A stretch of DNA of 64,000 nt from an uncultured Hyphomicrobiaceae bacterium (GCA_937931785.1 CALHAX010000030.1:1-64000), one strand, 5' to 3'. Positions 41,912 to 51,994 are shown, counted from the first letter of the stretch. Numbers and translations are program-made. Notes: generated by a model from the letters alone, not told the origin.

Positions 41912-42961
41912 CTAAACCGAGAAGTGTCTGGCAGATACAGCAAGATCTGTTGCTCCTGTCATTGTCCGATACCCCACCTGGCTGGCCAAGATGTCCGCTG
42001 CGAGCGGTGAGCTTGAGGCCAGGCGATCTCGTTCCGCTTCGATCGCTGCGGCAAGTATGAGCTTGAATTCTGAAGGAAGTTTTACGGGGCTTGGTAGAGG
42101 CAGGGCTGTGCGTGCCAATTGGTTTGAGACGTGTGCTTCTGTTGCGGTGCGTGCCCGCTCAGCCTCGGTCAACGTTGCCAGGATCGCCTGTTCCGATGGG
42201 GGGAGCGAGTGCCAGGTTGCCTGTGGTATTGACATGACAAGTGGCTCACCTGCGAGCGGCGTTGGCAACGCATGCAAGATATGACCCTGCAGACGGCCCG
42301 CCTCCATGTCTTCGGCAAGCCCATCGGATAACTTCAGTTCGAGGATTGTAGCGCCACTTTCCGACCTGCTGAGTAAAGTCCGACCCGAAGACGTGACAGA
42401 CAGAGATGGATGCGGGTGCAGGCCAACCAACTCGCGGTTAGCCCAAAGGCCCTGCGGTGCGTGAGCTTCTGTCACAAGGAAAACTCTTTGCGACGTTTCT
42501 GCCTCAAGCCGTTCCAGCATCGGCGCGCCACCGCCTGTTGTCAGCCAGCCGCCAAAATCACGGCTCTCGAAACCGTGGATTAACGGGAGGAATGTCATCC
42601 ATGCGAGATGGTGCTCTACGCGTTGCGGCACTGCTTCAAGATTGATGTCAGCGCCGTCCGCAGTTTGGGAGGCTATGATCTGCAATTGCCCGTCTGTTGC
42701 ACTTTCAAGCCCTTCGGCCAGGCGACGTGCAACGAGGGATGTGTCCAAGCCCGTGCGGGGCGATGGCATCGAGAGCGACAGGATGCGCGCCTTGGTGTTC
42801 AGCGCTGTTCCAGCAAGAGATGTGGTGGCCGCGCCTGAGACAGCCAACCCACCGACGGTGACGGCTCCGGTCGATTTCAGGAAAGCTCTGCGGTCCATAT
42901 CTGGCTCCATCGCTGCGGTAGATCCACGGGCTATGAAACCGGATTGTCTGTCGTGTGACAA
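41912..42961 (-). CDS. Tat-exported TRAP (DctP-like) substrate-binding protein, divergent
   Basis: MDRRAFLKSTGAVTVGGLAVSGAA Tat signal; RLAEGLESATDGQLQIIAS..LPLIHGFESRD..VFLVTEAHAPQGLWANRELVG..QATWHSLPPSEQAIL. Confidence 0.65.
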   Translation of the reverse strand: MSHDRQSGFIARGSTAAMEPDMDRRAFLKSTGAVTVGGLAVSGAATTSLAGTALNTKARILSLSMPSPRTGLDTSLVARRLAEGLESATDGQLQIIASQTADGADINLEAVPQRVEHHLAWMTFLPLIHGFESRDFGGWLTTGGGAPMLERLEAETSQRVFLVTEAHAPQGLWANRELVGLHPHPSLSVTSSGRTLLSRSESGATILELKLSDGLAEDMEAGRLQGHILHALPTPLAGEPLVMSIPQATWHSLPPSEQAILATLTEAERARTATEAHVSNQLARTALPLPSPVKLPSEFKLILAAAIEAERDRLASSSPLAADILASQVGYRTMTGATDLAVSARHFSV

Positions 42962-42998
42962 ATGAATTCGCGTTTAAGGGACAGGCGCATGAGCGTTA

Positions 42999-43379
42999 TC
43001 AGCTTGATGCAGCGACCAGTTGCTCAACCTGGCGGATGAAGGTGTCGTTAGATGGATTGCCGACAATGCGACCGACTTCACGCCCTCGGTCGAGAATGAC
43101 GGTTGTCGGAAGGGTTTCGATTGGTTGGTTCAGGGCGCGACCCGCCGTACCGAGATAGTCGTAGTCGATGACCTGCATTGGAAGCTCAGAGCTCCGCGCT
43201 GACTGAAACCAGGGTTGGATGGTGTCGAACCGGAAGTCGCGGCAAGGTCCACAGAACTGTGTCTCGAAGACAACCAGTTCGAGCTGGCGTGGCGGCAGAT
43301 CCTGCCGTGTTCCGCCAGACAATAACGTTAGAACGACAGCCGCAACTGCGACCCTGTTAACCCAATGCATCCCCAACAT
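42999..43379 (-). CDS. exported thioredoxin-like protein
   Basis: Signal peptide; ELVVFETQFCGPCRDFRFDTIQPWF..LPTTVILDRGREVGRIVGNPSNDTFIRQVEQL (CGPC motif). Confidence 0.85.
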   Translation of the reverse strand: MLGMHWVNRVAVAAVVLTLLSGGTRQDLPPRQLELVVFETQFCGPCRDFRFDTIQPWFQSARSSELPMQVIDYDYLGTAGRALNQPIETLPTTVILDRGREVGRIVGNPSNDTFIRQVEQLVAASS

Positions 43380-43528
43380 ACTCCGGGGTTTGCGTTACAC
43401 CTCATCGCGTTGGCCTGCTCTATTGGATCTCTGGCGCGATGTACCCTGAAAGCACCGTAATAAGGCAAGCGCGGCAGTGGTGAAAGGTTTCGTTAATATT
43501 TGAGTTAAATTCGATTGATCTATCACGA

Positions 43529-43564
43529 CAAAAAAAACGGCCCCGAACCGAGATTCGGGGCCGT
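43529..43564 (-). terminator. Rho-independent terminator of the L,D-transpeptidase gene
   Basis: acggccccgaa-ccgaga-ttcggggccgt 11-bp perfect stem followed (minus strand) by a run of T. Confidence 0.92.
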
Positions 43565-43590
43565 CAATGACGTTGGAAAATGCGCCAGTG

Positions 43591-44229
43591 CTAGCTGCGG
43601 TAGCGTTTCCAGGTCGCTGTGACTTTGGTCCCGACACGCACTTTGTTGTAGAGTTCAATAACGTGTGAGTTGTGCATCCGGATGCACCCCTTCGACACGT
43701 TCTTACCAATCGTCCATGGGGCATCGGTGCCATGGATTCTATACATGGTCGATCCAAGATAGAGTGCGCGTACGCCGAGCGGGTTGCGTGGGTGACCACC
43801 AGGAACCGAACCAGGAAGTTTTGGGTTCTCGCGGCGCATGAGCGGCGTTGGTGTCCAGGTTGGGTTCACGGCCTTGCGGGACACGTAGTGTGTGCCGGAC
43901 CAGCGGCTCCGCGCACGCGGAACGGCAATCGGATAGGACACGGCTCGGCCGCGCGAGACGACGTGATAGAGGCGGCGGTCGCCGAAGCTCACCACAATCT
44001 GGCCTGCGCGGTATTTTTTGGGGAAGGCATGGCTGGATTTACCACCGGGTCCACCCCAGAAAAATCCGCCCCCTCCACCGCCGCCACTTGCAGTCGCTGA
44101 CGACGTCGCAAAAGCGTCAGACTCGAATCCTCCGAGCTGCGCGGATGCGCTGGCGGTGCTCAGGATCAGGGCTGCAGCTGTTGCCGCGATGGATGTCATT
44201 AGTCGGTGGAAAAGCGTAGGGAACGCCAT
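43591..44229 (-). CDS. L,D-transpeptidase (YkuD)
   Basis: GQIVVSFGDRRLYHVVSRGRAVSYPIAVPRA..WTPTPLMRRENP..GGHPRNPLGVRALYLGSTMYRIHGTDAPWTIGKNVSKGCIRMHNSHVIELY. Confidence 0.96.
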   Translation of the reverse strand: MAFPTLFHRLMTSIAATAAALILSTASASAQLGGFESDAFATSSATASGGGGGGGFFWGGPGGKSSHAFPKKYRAGQIVVSFGDRRLYHVVSRGRAVSYPIAVPRARSRWSGTHYVSRKAVNPTWTPTPLMRRENPKLPGSVPGGHPRNPLGVRALYLGSTMYRIHGTDAPWTIGKNVSKGCIRMHNSHVIELYNKVRVGTKVTATWKRYRS

Positions 44230-44638
44230 ATCAAGCTCCTTGAAATCACAGGTGAACCGTTCCTCTCATCGAGGCCATAAACGGTTCGCTTTCGAATGCA
44301 CTCGAACGCGACTTGAACTTGTGTCTTGGGGCGTTCCCAACCATTGGGGACACGATACTCAGCTGCCACTACACCGGCTTTGGCGGCAGGGCCATAATTC
44401 AGTCAGAATAGCAAAACAGCATTTATTGAATGCTGATCTCTGATTCGGCTTAACAATAGCAAAAGGTCGATGGCGGTTCGAACGGGTTCTTGTTTCTATG
44501 CCGTGGTATTCTGGTATCTGACGCGTAAATGACCGGGATACCGGACAGTTCACAGATCGTATTTTCCGATGCTCGCAAAAAAGATGTTGGCAATGAGCGG
44601 CTGGTTCTGTAGAAAAGAGGCGCGGAACAAATCATGAA

Positions 44639-44676
44639 CTTTTCGATTTCAGTTGTGCCGCAACGAAATTGAAAAG
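44639..44676. other. strong hairpin in the ggt upstream region
   Basis: cttttcgatttcagttg-tgccg-caacgaaattgaaaag: 16 paired positions with one G:U and one bulged A. Confidence 0.55.
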
Positions 44677-44702
44677 TGTTCGCGTAGATTTTGTAATGCG
44701 TA

Positions 44703-44779
44703 AGCCCGGATTGATGTCATCGGGGTTGGATCGAGCGCTAACCCCCCTTGCGTTCGTCCAGCGGATGTCAGTCCGGGCT
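44703..44779. other. nested inverted repeats in the ggt upstream region
   Basis: Outer agcccgga(44703-44710)/tccgggct(44772-44779); inner ggggtt(44722-44727)/aacccc(44740-44745). Confidence 0.4.
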
Positions 44780-44897
44780 GTCGTTCCCAGGCTCGAATTG
44801 GCTTGCACGTGAGGAGAACCGGTGCTGGCTGTTTTGGCGGCAACGCGATATGGCAGAAGACGTTCCCTCTCTCGTTTCGTAAGTTGCTTGCCCTGTG

Positions 44898-46670
44898 ATG
44901 CGCCGTACCCACTTTATTGCCAGCCTTTTTGTCTTTCTCGTTTGTGTCGCGCTGCTACTCCACTCAAGTGGGAGGCGGAATGCGGACGACATCACATCCC
45001 GACAAGCGAACCCTGAGGCTGCGAGTGGACGGATTGTAAAAAAACTGATCCGTGCGAAGCGGCATATGGTTGTGGCGGCCCATCCGCTGGCGGCTGAGGC
45101 CGGGCTCGAAATTCTGCGGGCGGGCGGCAGTGCGATTGATGCCACAATCGCGACGCAACTGGTTCTCAATCTGGTCGAACCTCAGTCCTCCGGAATCGGA
45201 GGCGGTGCATTTTTACTATATTGGGATGAAAAATCCAAAAACCTGAAGTCGTATGATGCGCGTGAAACGGCGCCTGCGGCTGCAACGCCGGATCGATTCA
45301 TTCCCAAAGATGGCAGTGACCCGCAATGGCACACGACAGTGCATTCCGGACTTAGTGTCGGTGTGCCGGGTGTGCTGCGTGGATTGGAACTGGCGCACAA
45401 GCAGTATGGAAGACTCCCCTGGGCGCGCTTGTTCGAACGGGCGATTCAGGTGTCCGAAGATGGTTTTACAGTTTCGCGCCGATTGAACATGATGCTCGCG
45501 AACATGGGAGCGGAAGCCTTCGGGCCAGTGGCGCGTGCGCACTATTTCGATGCATCGGGTGCACCTTGGCCTGTCGGGCATGTTCTGAGGAACCCGCAAT
45601 TTTCTGCAACGCTCAAGACGATTGCCCGTGAGGGGGCCGCCGCGTTTTATGTTGGTGATATTCCGGCTGCGATTGTTGAGAAACTGAAGGTCGCGCCCAA
45701 CGCCCCAAGTGATATGACTGTGGAAGATATATCCGGGTACCGTTCATTGGTGCGCGCACCGGTGTGTGCGATGTACCGCAGTTACAATGTGTGCGGTATG
45801 GGGCCACCGTCGTCTGGTGCGTTGACGATTGGGCAGGTGCTCAAGTTAATCGAGCCATTTGATCTTGGGGCAGAACCTCTGGCGACGAACGCGTTGCATG
45901 TGATCGTCGAGGCGCAGAAACTCGCGTTCGCGGATCGCGGTCGCTACATGGCGGACCATGATTATGTGCGTGTGCCGGAGGGGTTGCTGGATCATGGGTA
46001 TCTCGCACAACGACGGACATTGATTCAGAGGGATGCGGCAATGGTGAAGGCTGTAGCCGGACAGCCACCGCAGCGTCATGCCCGTACGTTTGGTCGTGAC
46101 GGAACCATTGAACGTGCGGGTACAAGCCACGTTTCAATTATCGATGGCGACGGGAATGCCGTGTCGATGACGACCACGATCGAGTCTGCGTTCGGCTCTC
46201 GGATGATGGTTGGCGGGTTTCTTTTGAATAACGAATTGACGGATTTTGCGTGGCGGCCAACGGATGACGAAGGACGGCCCGTCGCCAACCGGATAGAGCC
46301 GGGCAAGCGTCCACGCTCAAGTATGTCGCCAACGGTTATTTTTGCTCCGGATGGGAAGCTATGGGCGTTAACCGGATCGCCGGGGGGTAGCCGGATCATC
46401 AATTACACATTGAAGACCATCATCGGCATGATCGACTGGAAACTTGATGCGCAAACGGCTGCGGATCTGGTCAACTTCGGAAGCCGGAACGGACCGTTCG
46501 AGGTGGAAGCTGGACTTGAAGGGGCAGGATTACTCGCGCGCATGGCGTTGAAGGGGCATGTGGGAGCACCGAAACCCATGACTAGCGGTGTGCACACGAT
46601 TGTTGTGACGCCAGATGGCCTGGAGGGGGGAGCTGATCCTCGCCGTGAAGGCGTTGCGGTTGGGGATTGA
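44898..46670 (+). CDS. ggt: gamma-glutamyltransferase
   Basis: MVVAAHPLAAEAGLEILRAGGSAIDATIATQLVLNLVEPQSSGIGGGAFLLYWD..AGTSHVSIIDGDGNAVSMTTTIESAFGSRMMVGGFLLNNELTDF..KRPRSSMSPTVIF..GSPGGSRII. Confidence 0.97.
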   Translation: MRRTHFIASLFVFLVCVALLLHSSGRRNADDITSRQANPEAASGRIVKKLIRAKRHMVVAAHPLAAEAGLEILRAGGSAIDATIATQLVLNLVEPQSSGIGGGAFLLYWDEKSKNLKSYDARETAPAAATPDRFIPKDGSDPQWHTTVHSGLSVGVPGVLRGLELAHKQYGRLPWARLFERAIQVSEDGFTVSRRLNMMLANMGAEAFGPVARAHYFDASGAPWPVGHVLRNPQFSATLKTIAREGAAAFYVGDIPAAIVEKLKVAPNAPSDMTVEDISGYRSLVRAPVCAMYRSYNVCGMGPPSSGALTIGQVLKLIEPFDLGAEPLATNALHVIVEAQKLAFADRGRYMADHDYVRVPEGLLDHGYLAQRRTLIQRDAAMVKAVAGQPPQRHARTFGRDGTIERAGTSHVSIIDGDGNAVSMTTTIESAFGSRMMVGGFLLNNELTDFAWRPTDDEGRPVANRIEPGKRPRSSMSPTVIFAPDGKLWALTGSPGGSRIINYTLKTIIGMIDWKLDAQTAADLVNFGSRNGPFEVEAGLEGAGLLARMALKGHVGAPKPMTSGVHTIVVTPDGLEGGADPRREGVAVGD

Positions 46671-46754
46671 TTGCGTTGCCATCTGTTCAAGATGTGCCGA
46701 GTCACGCGATCTCCGGGACGATCAATTCTCCACACGGAACGGGCTGGCGTTGCG

Positions 46755-47228
46755 ATGACGATTTCACTTGAATCGAAGCCGTTGTTTTCCTTCGGCTCCC
46801 TGATGGATTGCGATGTGCTCACATGCGTATCAGGACAGCCGTTGTCGGAGTTGTCGATCGTCGCGGGAACGGCGTCCGGGTATGTGCAGCGCGCTGTCAT
46901 GGATCAGAGTTTTCCGGTATTGGTTTCAAGCACCTCGGCGTTGACGACCGGTGTCCTGATTTCGGGGCTGACGGATATCGCCATGGATCGCATTTTGTTC
47001 TTTGAAGGTGACGAGTACGAGTTGGCGGACATCACCGTGGAGACTTCGAACGGAGAAGCGGTGCCATGCCGGTATTTTCAGGACACAGCGGTCTATGAAG
47101 TCAGCGATCACCCTTGGGATTTTCTACATTGGCAGGCAACAGAGAAAGCGGAATTCCTCGTGCGGACGAAGAGGTTTATGCGCCTGTTTGGAACCATGTC
47201 AGCCACGGATGCAGATGTATTCTGGTGA
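46755..47228 (+). CDS. gamma-glutamylcyclotransferase (AIG2-like) family protein
   Basis: PLFSFGSLMDCDVLTCVSGQPLSELSIVAGTASGYVQRAV..GVLISGLTDIAMDRILFFEGDEYELADITVETSNG..DFLHWQATEKAEFLV. Confidence 0.85.
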   Translation: MTISLESKPLFSFGSLMDCDVLTCVSGQPLSELSIVAGTASGYVQRAVMDQSFPVLVSSTSALTTGVLISGLTDIAMDRILFFEGDEYELADITVETSNGEAVPCRYFQDTAVYEVSDHPWDFLHWQATEKAEFLVRTKRFMRLFGTMSATDADVFW

Positions 47229-47489
47229 ATGTGGTGATCTGCCTTGGTGTCGCGTTCGGACTAAGAATTTTATCTGCACGCAGTGTCTCGGTGAACATGA
47301 GTAGCCTTCACTTCCGATCGTTTCGTGCGCTCTGCTTGTTCATGATTTGAGGAATGCTGTGACCTTGTAATGCAACAAGGAATTCATGCATGAGCCGACC
47401 TATAGCGCGTCTGATTCACATGGACTCATGACGCGACGCCCAGGTGTCTTCACAGACATCCCGGTGTCTCCATTTAAGTCGGACACACC

Positions 47490-50400
47490 CTATCCCACAT
47501 CCCGGAATTGTTCTGCCGTTGCCAAGTCTACGGAGACAAGCTGGCTCACACCCTTTTCCATCATGGTCACACCGAACAGGCGAGCCATGCGGGCCATGGT
47601 GTTGGGGTGGTGGGTGATGACGAGGAAGCGGGTGTCGGTCGAGCGGGACATTTCATCCATCAGGTCGCAGTAGCGATCGACGTTGGCATCATCCAGTGGG
47701 GCGTCGACTTCGTCGAGCACGCAGATCGGCGACGGGTTTGTCAAAAACACGGCGAAGGTGAGAGCGGTGGCGGTGAGAGCCTGCTCACCGCCGGAAAGCA
47801 GGCTCAGTGTGACGGGTTTTTTCCCCGGCGGGCGGGCGACAATCTCTAGACCGGCTTCGAGCGGGTCGTCGCTGTCGACGAGTTTCAGCTCCGCTTCGCC
47901 GCCATTGAACAATGTCTTGAACAGTCGCTGGAAATGGCTGTCGACCTTCTCGAAGGCGTCGAGCAGGCGGCGGCGAGCTTCCTTGTTTAGTTTCGAGATA
48001 CCCTGGCGTAACTGGGCGATTGCTTCTTCCAGGTCAGCGCGTTCGGTTTCCATACCGTCGAACTGTTCGGTGAGTTCCGCCAGTTCTTCTTCGGCGCGCA
48101 GGTTCACGCCACCGAGGCGTTCACGATCCGCCTTGAGGCGCTGCGCCTTGCGTTCAAGCTCCGCAAGCGGAGGGAGTTTTTCCGGGTCTACGGTACCGGC
48201 CAGTTCGAGGCATTTGTCCGGTGTGCATTCCAGCGTTTCGCGAATGGCGCGGGCCTGATCGGCCATACGCTCGCGCGCTGCCTCAAGGCGAGCTTCATTT
48301 CCGGCGCGTTTTTCCCGCAAAGTTGCGACTTTGGTCTGCGCTTCCCTGAGTGCCGCTTCTGCTGTGCGGCATTCTGTGTCGGCAATGGCAAGGCGGTCGG
48401 CGGCATCCTTGCGGGACTGCTCGGCCTTGGTGATTTCTTCCTGAAGGGACGCTTGTTTGTTAGAGATTGCCTCCGGCTGGCTCGCCAGCTTCTCGGATTC
48501 TGATGCAGTCTCTGCGATCCTCGTGTTCAAGCCCTTGATCTGCTGCGATGCGCTTTCGGTCCGCTTGGTCCAGCGTGCGATATCGTCTGTCAGCCGGGTG
48601 ATCCGGGTGGCCCTTTCCTGACGTTCCGTTGCGAGGCGAGCGACTTCGCTGCGCTTTTCGAGGGCCGTATTCCGTGCCGTCGTTACTGATGCCGACAAGG
48701 CTTCGACCCGTTCCGTCAATGCTGTTGGGTCATCGAGGCTTTCTGCTGCCATTGCGACGGCCGCCACGCTGCGGAGGGTTTCTGCAAGCTCGCTGGCAAT
48801 CCGCGCTTGCGACGTTGTGAGGGACGCGATCTGCTCTCGAGTCTTTTGCGCCTTGCGTTCCAGTTCTGCCAATGCATCACGCTGCCCGGCGAGTGCGGAC
48901 TGTTCCGTGCGCCATGCGTCGCGGAGTTTTTTCTCATTCGCGCGGGCGGTTTCTGCGGCCTGTTTGGCGCGCTCTGCAGCAGCAGCGGATTTTTTCGCCT
49001 TCTCATCCTGTACGGTGTGGTCCTGATCGAGGGCCTTCAATCGGTTGCGCATGGCGAGACGACGGGCGGCTGCGGTTTCTGCACCTGCCCGCATCACGAG
49101 GCCGTCCCAGCGCCACATACTGCCTTCGCGTGACACCAGCCGTTGGCCGGACGAGAGGACGCCCTGCAATTCATCGCCAAGGTTGTCCGGTACGACGCCG
49201 ATCTGGTTGAGGCGTCTGGCAAGCGCTTCGGGGGCCGTGACGTAGCGTGTGAGTGGAGTGGAATCAGCGGGGAGTTCAGGGCCTGGAACCGTCATCAATC
49301 CAGCGCGCCAGAATGTGCCCTGTTCGGATTCGTCTACAGGCAGGTCGAGTTCATCACCGAGCGCGGCGGCAAGCGCTTTTTCGTATCCGTCCTGTACGGT
49401 GGTTTGGTCGATGACAGGTCGAGACTTTGATGATTTCGACTTGGAGCCGATCAGGCGGGTGAGGGCGTCGCGCTCGGCTTCGATGTTCTTGAGCGCAATG
49501 CGTTCTTCGTTGGCTGTCGCCGTCGCCTTGCGCTCGTCGCCCGCACGGGCCTGGGCAAAATTCTCCGCGCCGATGGCCTGCTCCTCAAGTTCACGCAGCG
49601 CAACGGTTCGGGTTGTAATTTCGGTTGCGAGTGTTTCGGACTTCGCAAGCTCTGGTGCAGCAGTGTTCAGTGCGGACAGGTTGTTTGCAAGCTGCGATTG
49701 CTCGCTGGTCAGGCGATCGCGCCGCTTCTGCACATCCTGCTTTTGCGTTTCGATCCGGCGATGCTCTGCGGCAAGTTCGGCGCGCTGGCGGTTTGCCTCT
49801 GTTAGCTCGCTCTCCTGTGCGGCAAGTGCAGCGTTCGCTTGCTCCAGTGCTTGCGCTGCCTGCTCCTTTGACGCTGTCTCGTTCTCGGCGCTGGTCTTGA
49901 GGTTCGTCAGCTCGTTGGACAAGCGCGTGATTTCACTGGCTGCTTCGCTGGCTGCTTCCGTTTCGCGGGTGAGGTCGGATTTCAGTTGCACGAGACGGGC
50001 GCTCAACTCGTCAGTGCGTTCTTGCACGCGTTCACGCTCACGGTTGAGGTTTTCGTTTTCGAGTTTGAGGCGTTGCATGGCCGCAGCGCGTTCTGCTTCA
50101 CGGTCCCGCAATGGCTGGAGCGCCTTGTTGGCCATGAACTGAGTGCGTGTCGCGACCGACTCTGCTTCCGTCGCGCTTGCCAGATCGCGAACGATGCCCT
50201 GCAACCCCTGCTCGACATCCGCGACGGTCTTCTGCACGTCCAGCCAGCCAAGGTGGAAGATAATGGCTTCAGTTTCGCGGATTTCGCCAGCAATTTCCTT
50301 GTAGCGAATGGCTTGACGCGCCTGACGTTTCAGGCCGTTCATCTGCCCGTTCAACTGGCCGAGCAGATCTTCCATGCGCCCAAGGTTTCCGTCGGCGGCC

Positions 50401-50987
50401 CGGAGTTTTATTTCGGCTTCATGCTTGCGGGTATGAAGCCCGGCGATGCCCGCTGCGTCTTCCAGAATGCGGCGGCGTTTCTCCGGTTTGGCTGTGATCA
50501 ACTCGCCGATCTGTCCCTGACGGACAAGAGCGTGAGAGCGCGCTCCCGTTGCGGCATCCTCGAACAGCACCTTGACGTCGCGCGCACGAACTTCCTTGCC
50601 GTTGACCCGATAGATTGATCCGGCGTCGCGTTCGATCCGGCGGGTGATCTCGATGACGTCGTTTTCGTTGTACTCCGACGGCGCGGAACGTTCCGCGTTG
50701 TCCAGCGTGATCATCACTTCAGCCGCGTTGCGTTCGGGCCGTCCATCGGTGCCGGAAAAGATCACGTCCTCCATGGAGGAGGCGCGCATGCTCTTGTAAG
50801 AGGTTTCGCCCATCACCCAGCGGAGCGCTTCCAGCAGATTGGATTTGCCACAGCCGTTCGGTCCCACGACGCCCGTCAGGCCCGGCTCAATAAGCAGGTC
50901 CGTCGGTTCGACGAAGGATTTGAATCCGATCAGTCTGAGGCCTTTGATCTGCAAGGGCGGTGGGTCTCCGGGCACACGCAGGCGCAC
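47490..50987 (-). CDS. smc: chromosome segregation protein SMC
   Basis: LQIKGLRLIGFKSFVEPTDLLIEPGLTGVVGPNGCGKSNLLEALRWVMGE; coiled coil; LLSGGEQALTATALTFAVFLTNPSPICVLDEVDAPLDDANVDRYCDLMDEM. Confidence 0.98.
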   Translation of the reverse strand: MRLRVPGDPPPLQIKGLRLIGFKSFVEPTDLLIEPGLTGVVGPNGCGKSNLLEALRWVMGETSYKSMRASSMEDVIFSGTDGRPERNAAEVMITLDNAERSAPSEYNENDVIEITRRIERDAGSIYRVNGKEVRARDVKVLFEDAATGARSHALVRQGQIGELITAKPEKRRRILEDAAGIAGLHTRKHEAEIKLRAADGNLGRMEDLLGQLNGQMNGLKRQARQAIRYKEIAGEIRETEAIIFHLGWLDVQKTVADVEQGLQGIVRDLASATEAESVATRTQFMANKALQPLRDREAERAAAMQRLKLENENLNRERERVQERTDELSARLVQLKSDLTRETEAASEAASEITRLSNELTNLKTSAENETASKEQAAQALEQANAALAAQESELTEANRQRAELAAEHRRIETQKQDVQKRRDRLTSEQSQLANNLSALNTAAPELAKSETLATEITTRTVALRELEEQAIGAENFAQARAGDERKATATANEERIALKNIEAERDALTRLIGSKSKSSKSRPVIDQTTVQDGYEKALAAALGDELDLPVDESEQGTFWRAGLMTVPGPELPADSTPLTRYVTAPEALARRLNQIGVVPDNLGDELQGVLSSGQRLVSREGSMWRWDGLVMRAGAETAAARRLAMRNRLKALDQDHTVQDEKAKKSAAAAERAKQAAETARANEKKLRDAWRTEQSALAGQRDALAELERKAQKTREQIASLTTSQARIASELAETLRSVAAVAMAAESLDDPTALTERVEALSASVTTARNTALEKRSEVARLATERQERATRITRLTDDIARWTKRTESASQQIKGLNTRIAETASESEKLASQPEAISNKQASLQEEITKAEQSRKDAADRLAIADTECRTAEAALREAQTKVATLREKRAGNEARLEAARERMADQARAIRETLECTPDKCLELAGTVDPEKLPPLAELERKAQRLKADRERLGGVNLRAEEELAELTEQFDGMETERADLEEAIAQLRQGISKLNKEARRRLLDAFEKVDSHFQRLFKTLFNGGEAELKLVDSDDPLEAGLEIVARPPGKKPVTLSLLSGGEQALTATALTFAVFLTNPSPICVLDEVDAPLDDANVDRYCDLMDEMSRSTDTRFLVITHHPNTMARMARLFGVTMMEKGVSQLVSVDLATAEQFRDVG

Positions 50988-51157
50988 TGGTGAATCAGAG
51001 CGCGATCTGGAGTTTTGTCTCAGGTCTGGCGGTCGGGATCAATGCTCTGGCCTGATGCAACTGTTCGTCAGTTGCAGGATTTTGCGCGGCTGTCGCCGTT
51101 GTGCCTCTGACATGGTGAACAGGAGCTTTGCGTATGGCGCGTGTTCGCGTTGACGAA

Positions 51158-51934
51158 TCAACCGGACGTTGTGGCCGATACGGATTGACCGGTTAGCATC
51201 GGATCGATGTGACCTCGCATGTCTTCTATCGATTGGAAGGATCGAATATGGGTCTGGTTGATAAAGAACGTCGGTGTGCCGATCACCCCGAGTTCGCGCC
51301 CCCTGTCTTTGGACCATTTCACGCCCGCAATCAGTTTTTCATTCTTGAGGCATGCCTCGAAGGCTGCGCGTGTCATCCCGGTCTTTGCGGCAATGGCGTA
51401 GATCTTGTCAGGCCGAACTTCTTGCGAGACCCATTTTTCCTGATTGGTCAGGTACAGGTCGTACAACTTGAAGTAGTCCTTCTTTGGTGCGCAGCGGGTG
51501 ATGAGTGCCGCATTTCCAGAGGAACGGCCGATCGGAAACTCGCGCAGGATATAGTGCACCTTTCCGGTGTCGACGTATTCCTTCTTGAAGGTTGGCCAGG
51601 TTTGCTCGCGAAACGCGCGACAGTGCGGGCAGGTCCATGATCCGTATTCGATCACTGTCACCCTGGCGTTCGGATTCCCCAGTGTTCGATCTTCGAGGGG
51701 GCCCGCTTCCTTGAGTTGAGCAATAGTGGGGTTTTTGATGACTTCACGCCGCGTGGATGTGCTTTCCGGAGCGCCGTCGCGTGAGAATATGGAATTCGCG
51801 TTCCCGTCAGTGCCATTCTGAAGGCCCGCCGAGATCAGCGTTCCGTCGTTCTGGGTGCACGCAGAGACGAAGACCGCGAAGCTGACCGCTGCGATCCAGT
51901 TTGCACCGTTAACCCGCTGTAATGGCACGATCAT
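51158..51934 (-). CDS. DsbA-family thiol:disulfide oxidoreductase, putative lipoprotein
   Basis: MIVPLQRVNGANWIAAVSFAVFVSAC (lipobox-like); VIEYGSWTCPHCRAFREQTWPTFKKEYVDTGKVHYILREFPIG..IGTPTFFIN. Confidence 0.92.
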   Translation of the reverse strand: MIVPLQRVNGANWIAAVSFAVFVSACTQNDGTLISAGLQNGTDGNANSIFSRDGAPESTSTRREVIKNPTIAQLKEAGPLEDRTLGNPNARVTVIEYGSWTCPHCRAFREQTWPTFKKEYVDTGKVHYILREFPIGRSSGNAALITRCAPKKDYFKLYDLYLTNQEKWVSQEVRPDKIYAIAAKTGMTRAAFEACLKNEKLIAGVKWSKDRGRELGVIGTPTFFINQTHIRSFQSIEDMRGHIDPMLTGQSVSATTSG

Positions 51935-51994
51935 TACTCCCCCGTTCTGGTGCAAAGCCAAACACCAGGTGACGCGTAGTCATGCCAGATGGAA

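Noticed and set aside
49249-50142. 297-aa plus-strand ORF within smc
   Set aside because: Antisense to the SMC coiled coil; Ser/Arg/Ala/Cys-rich repeats reflect complementary codons, not a protein.
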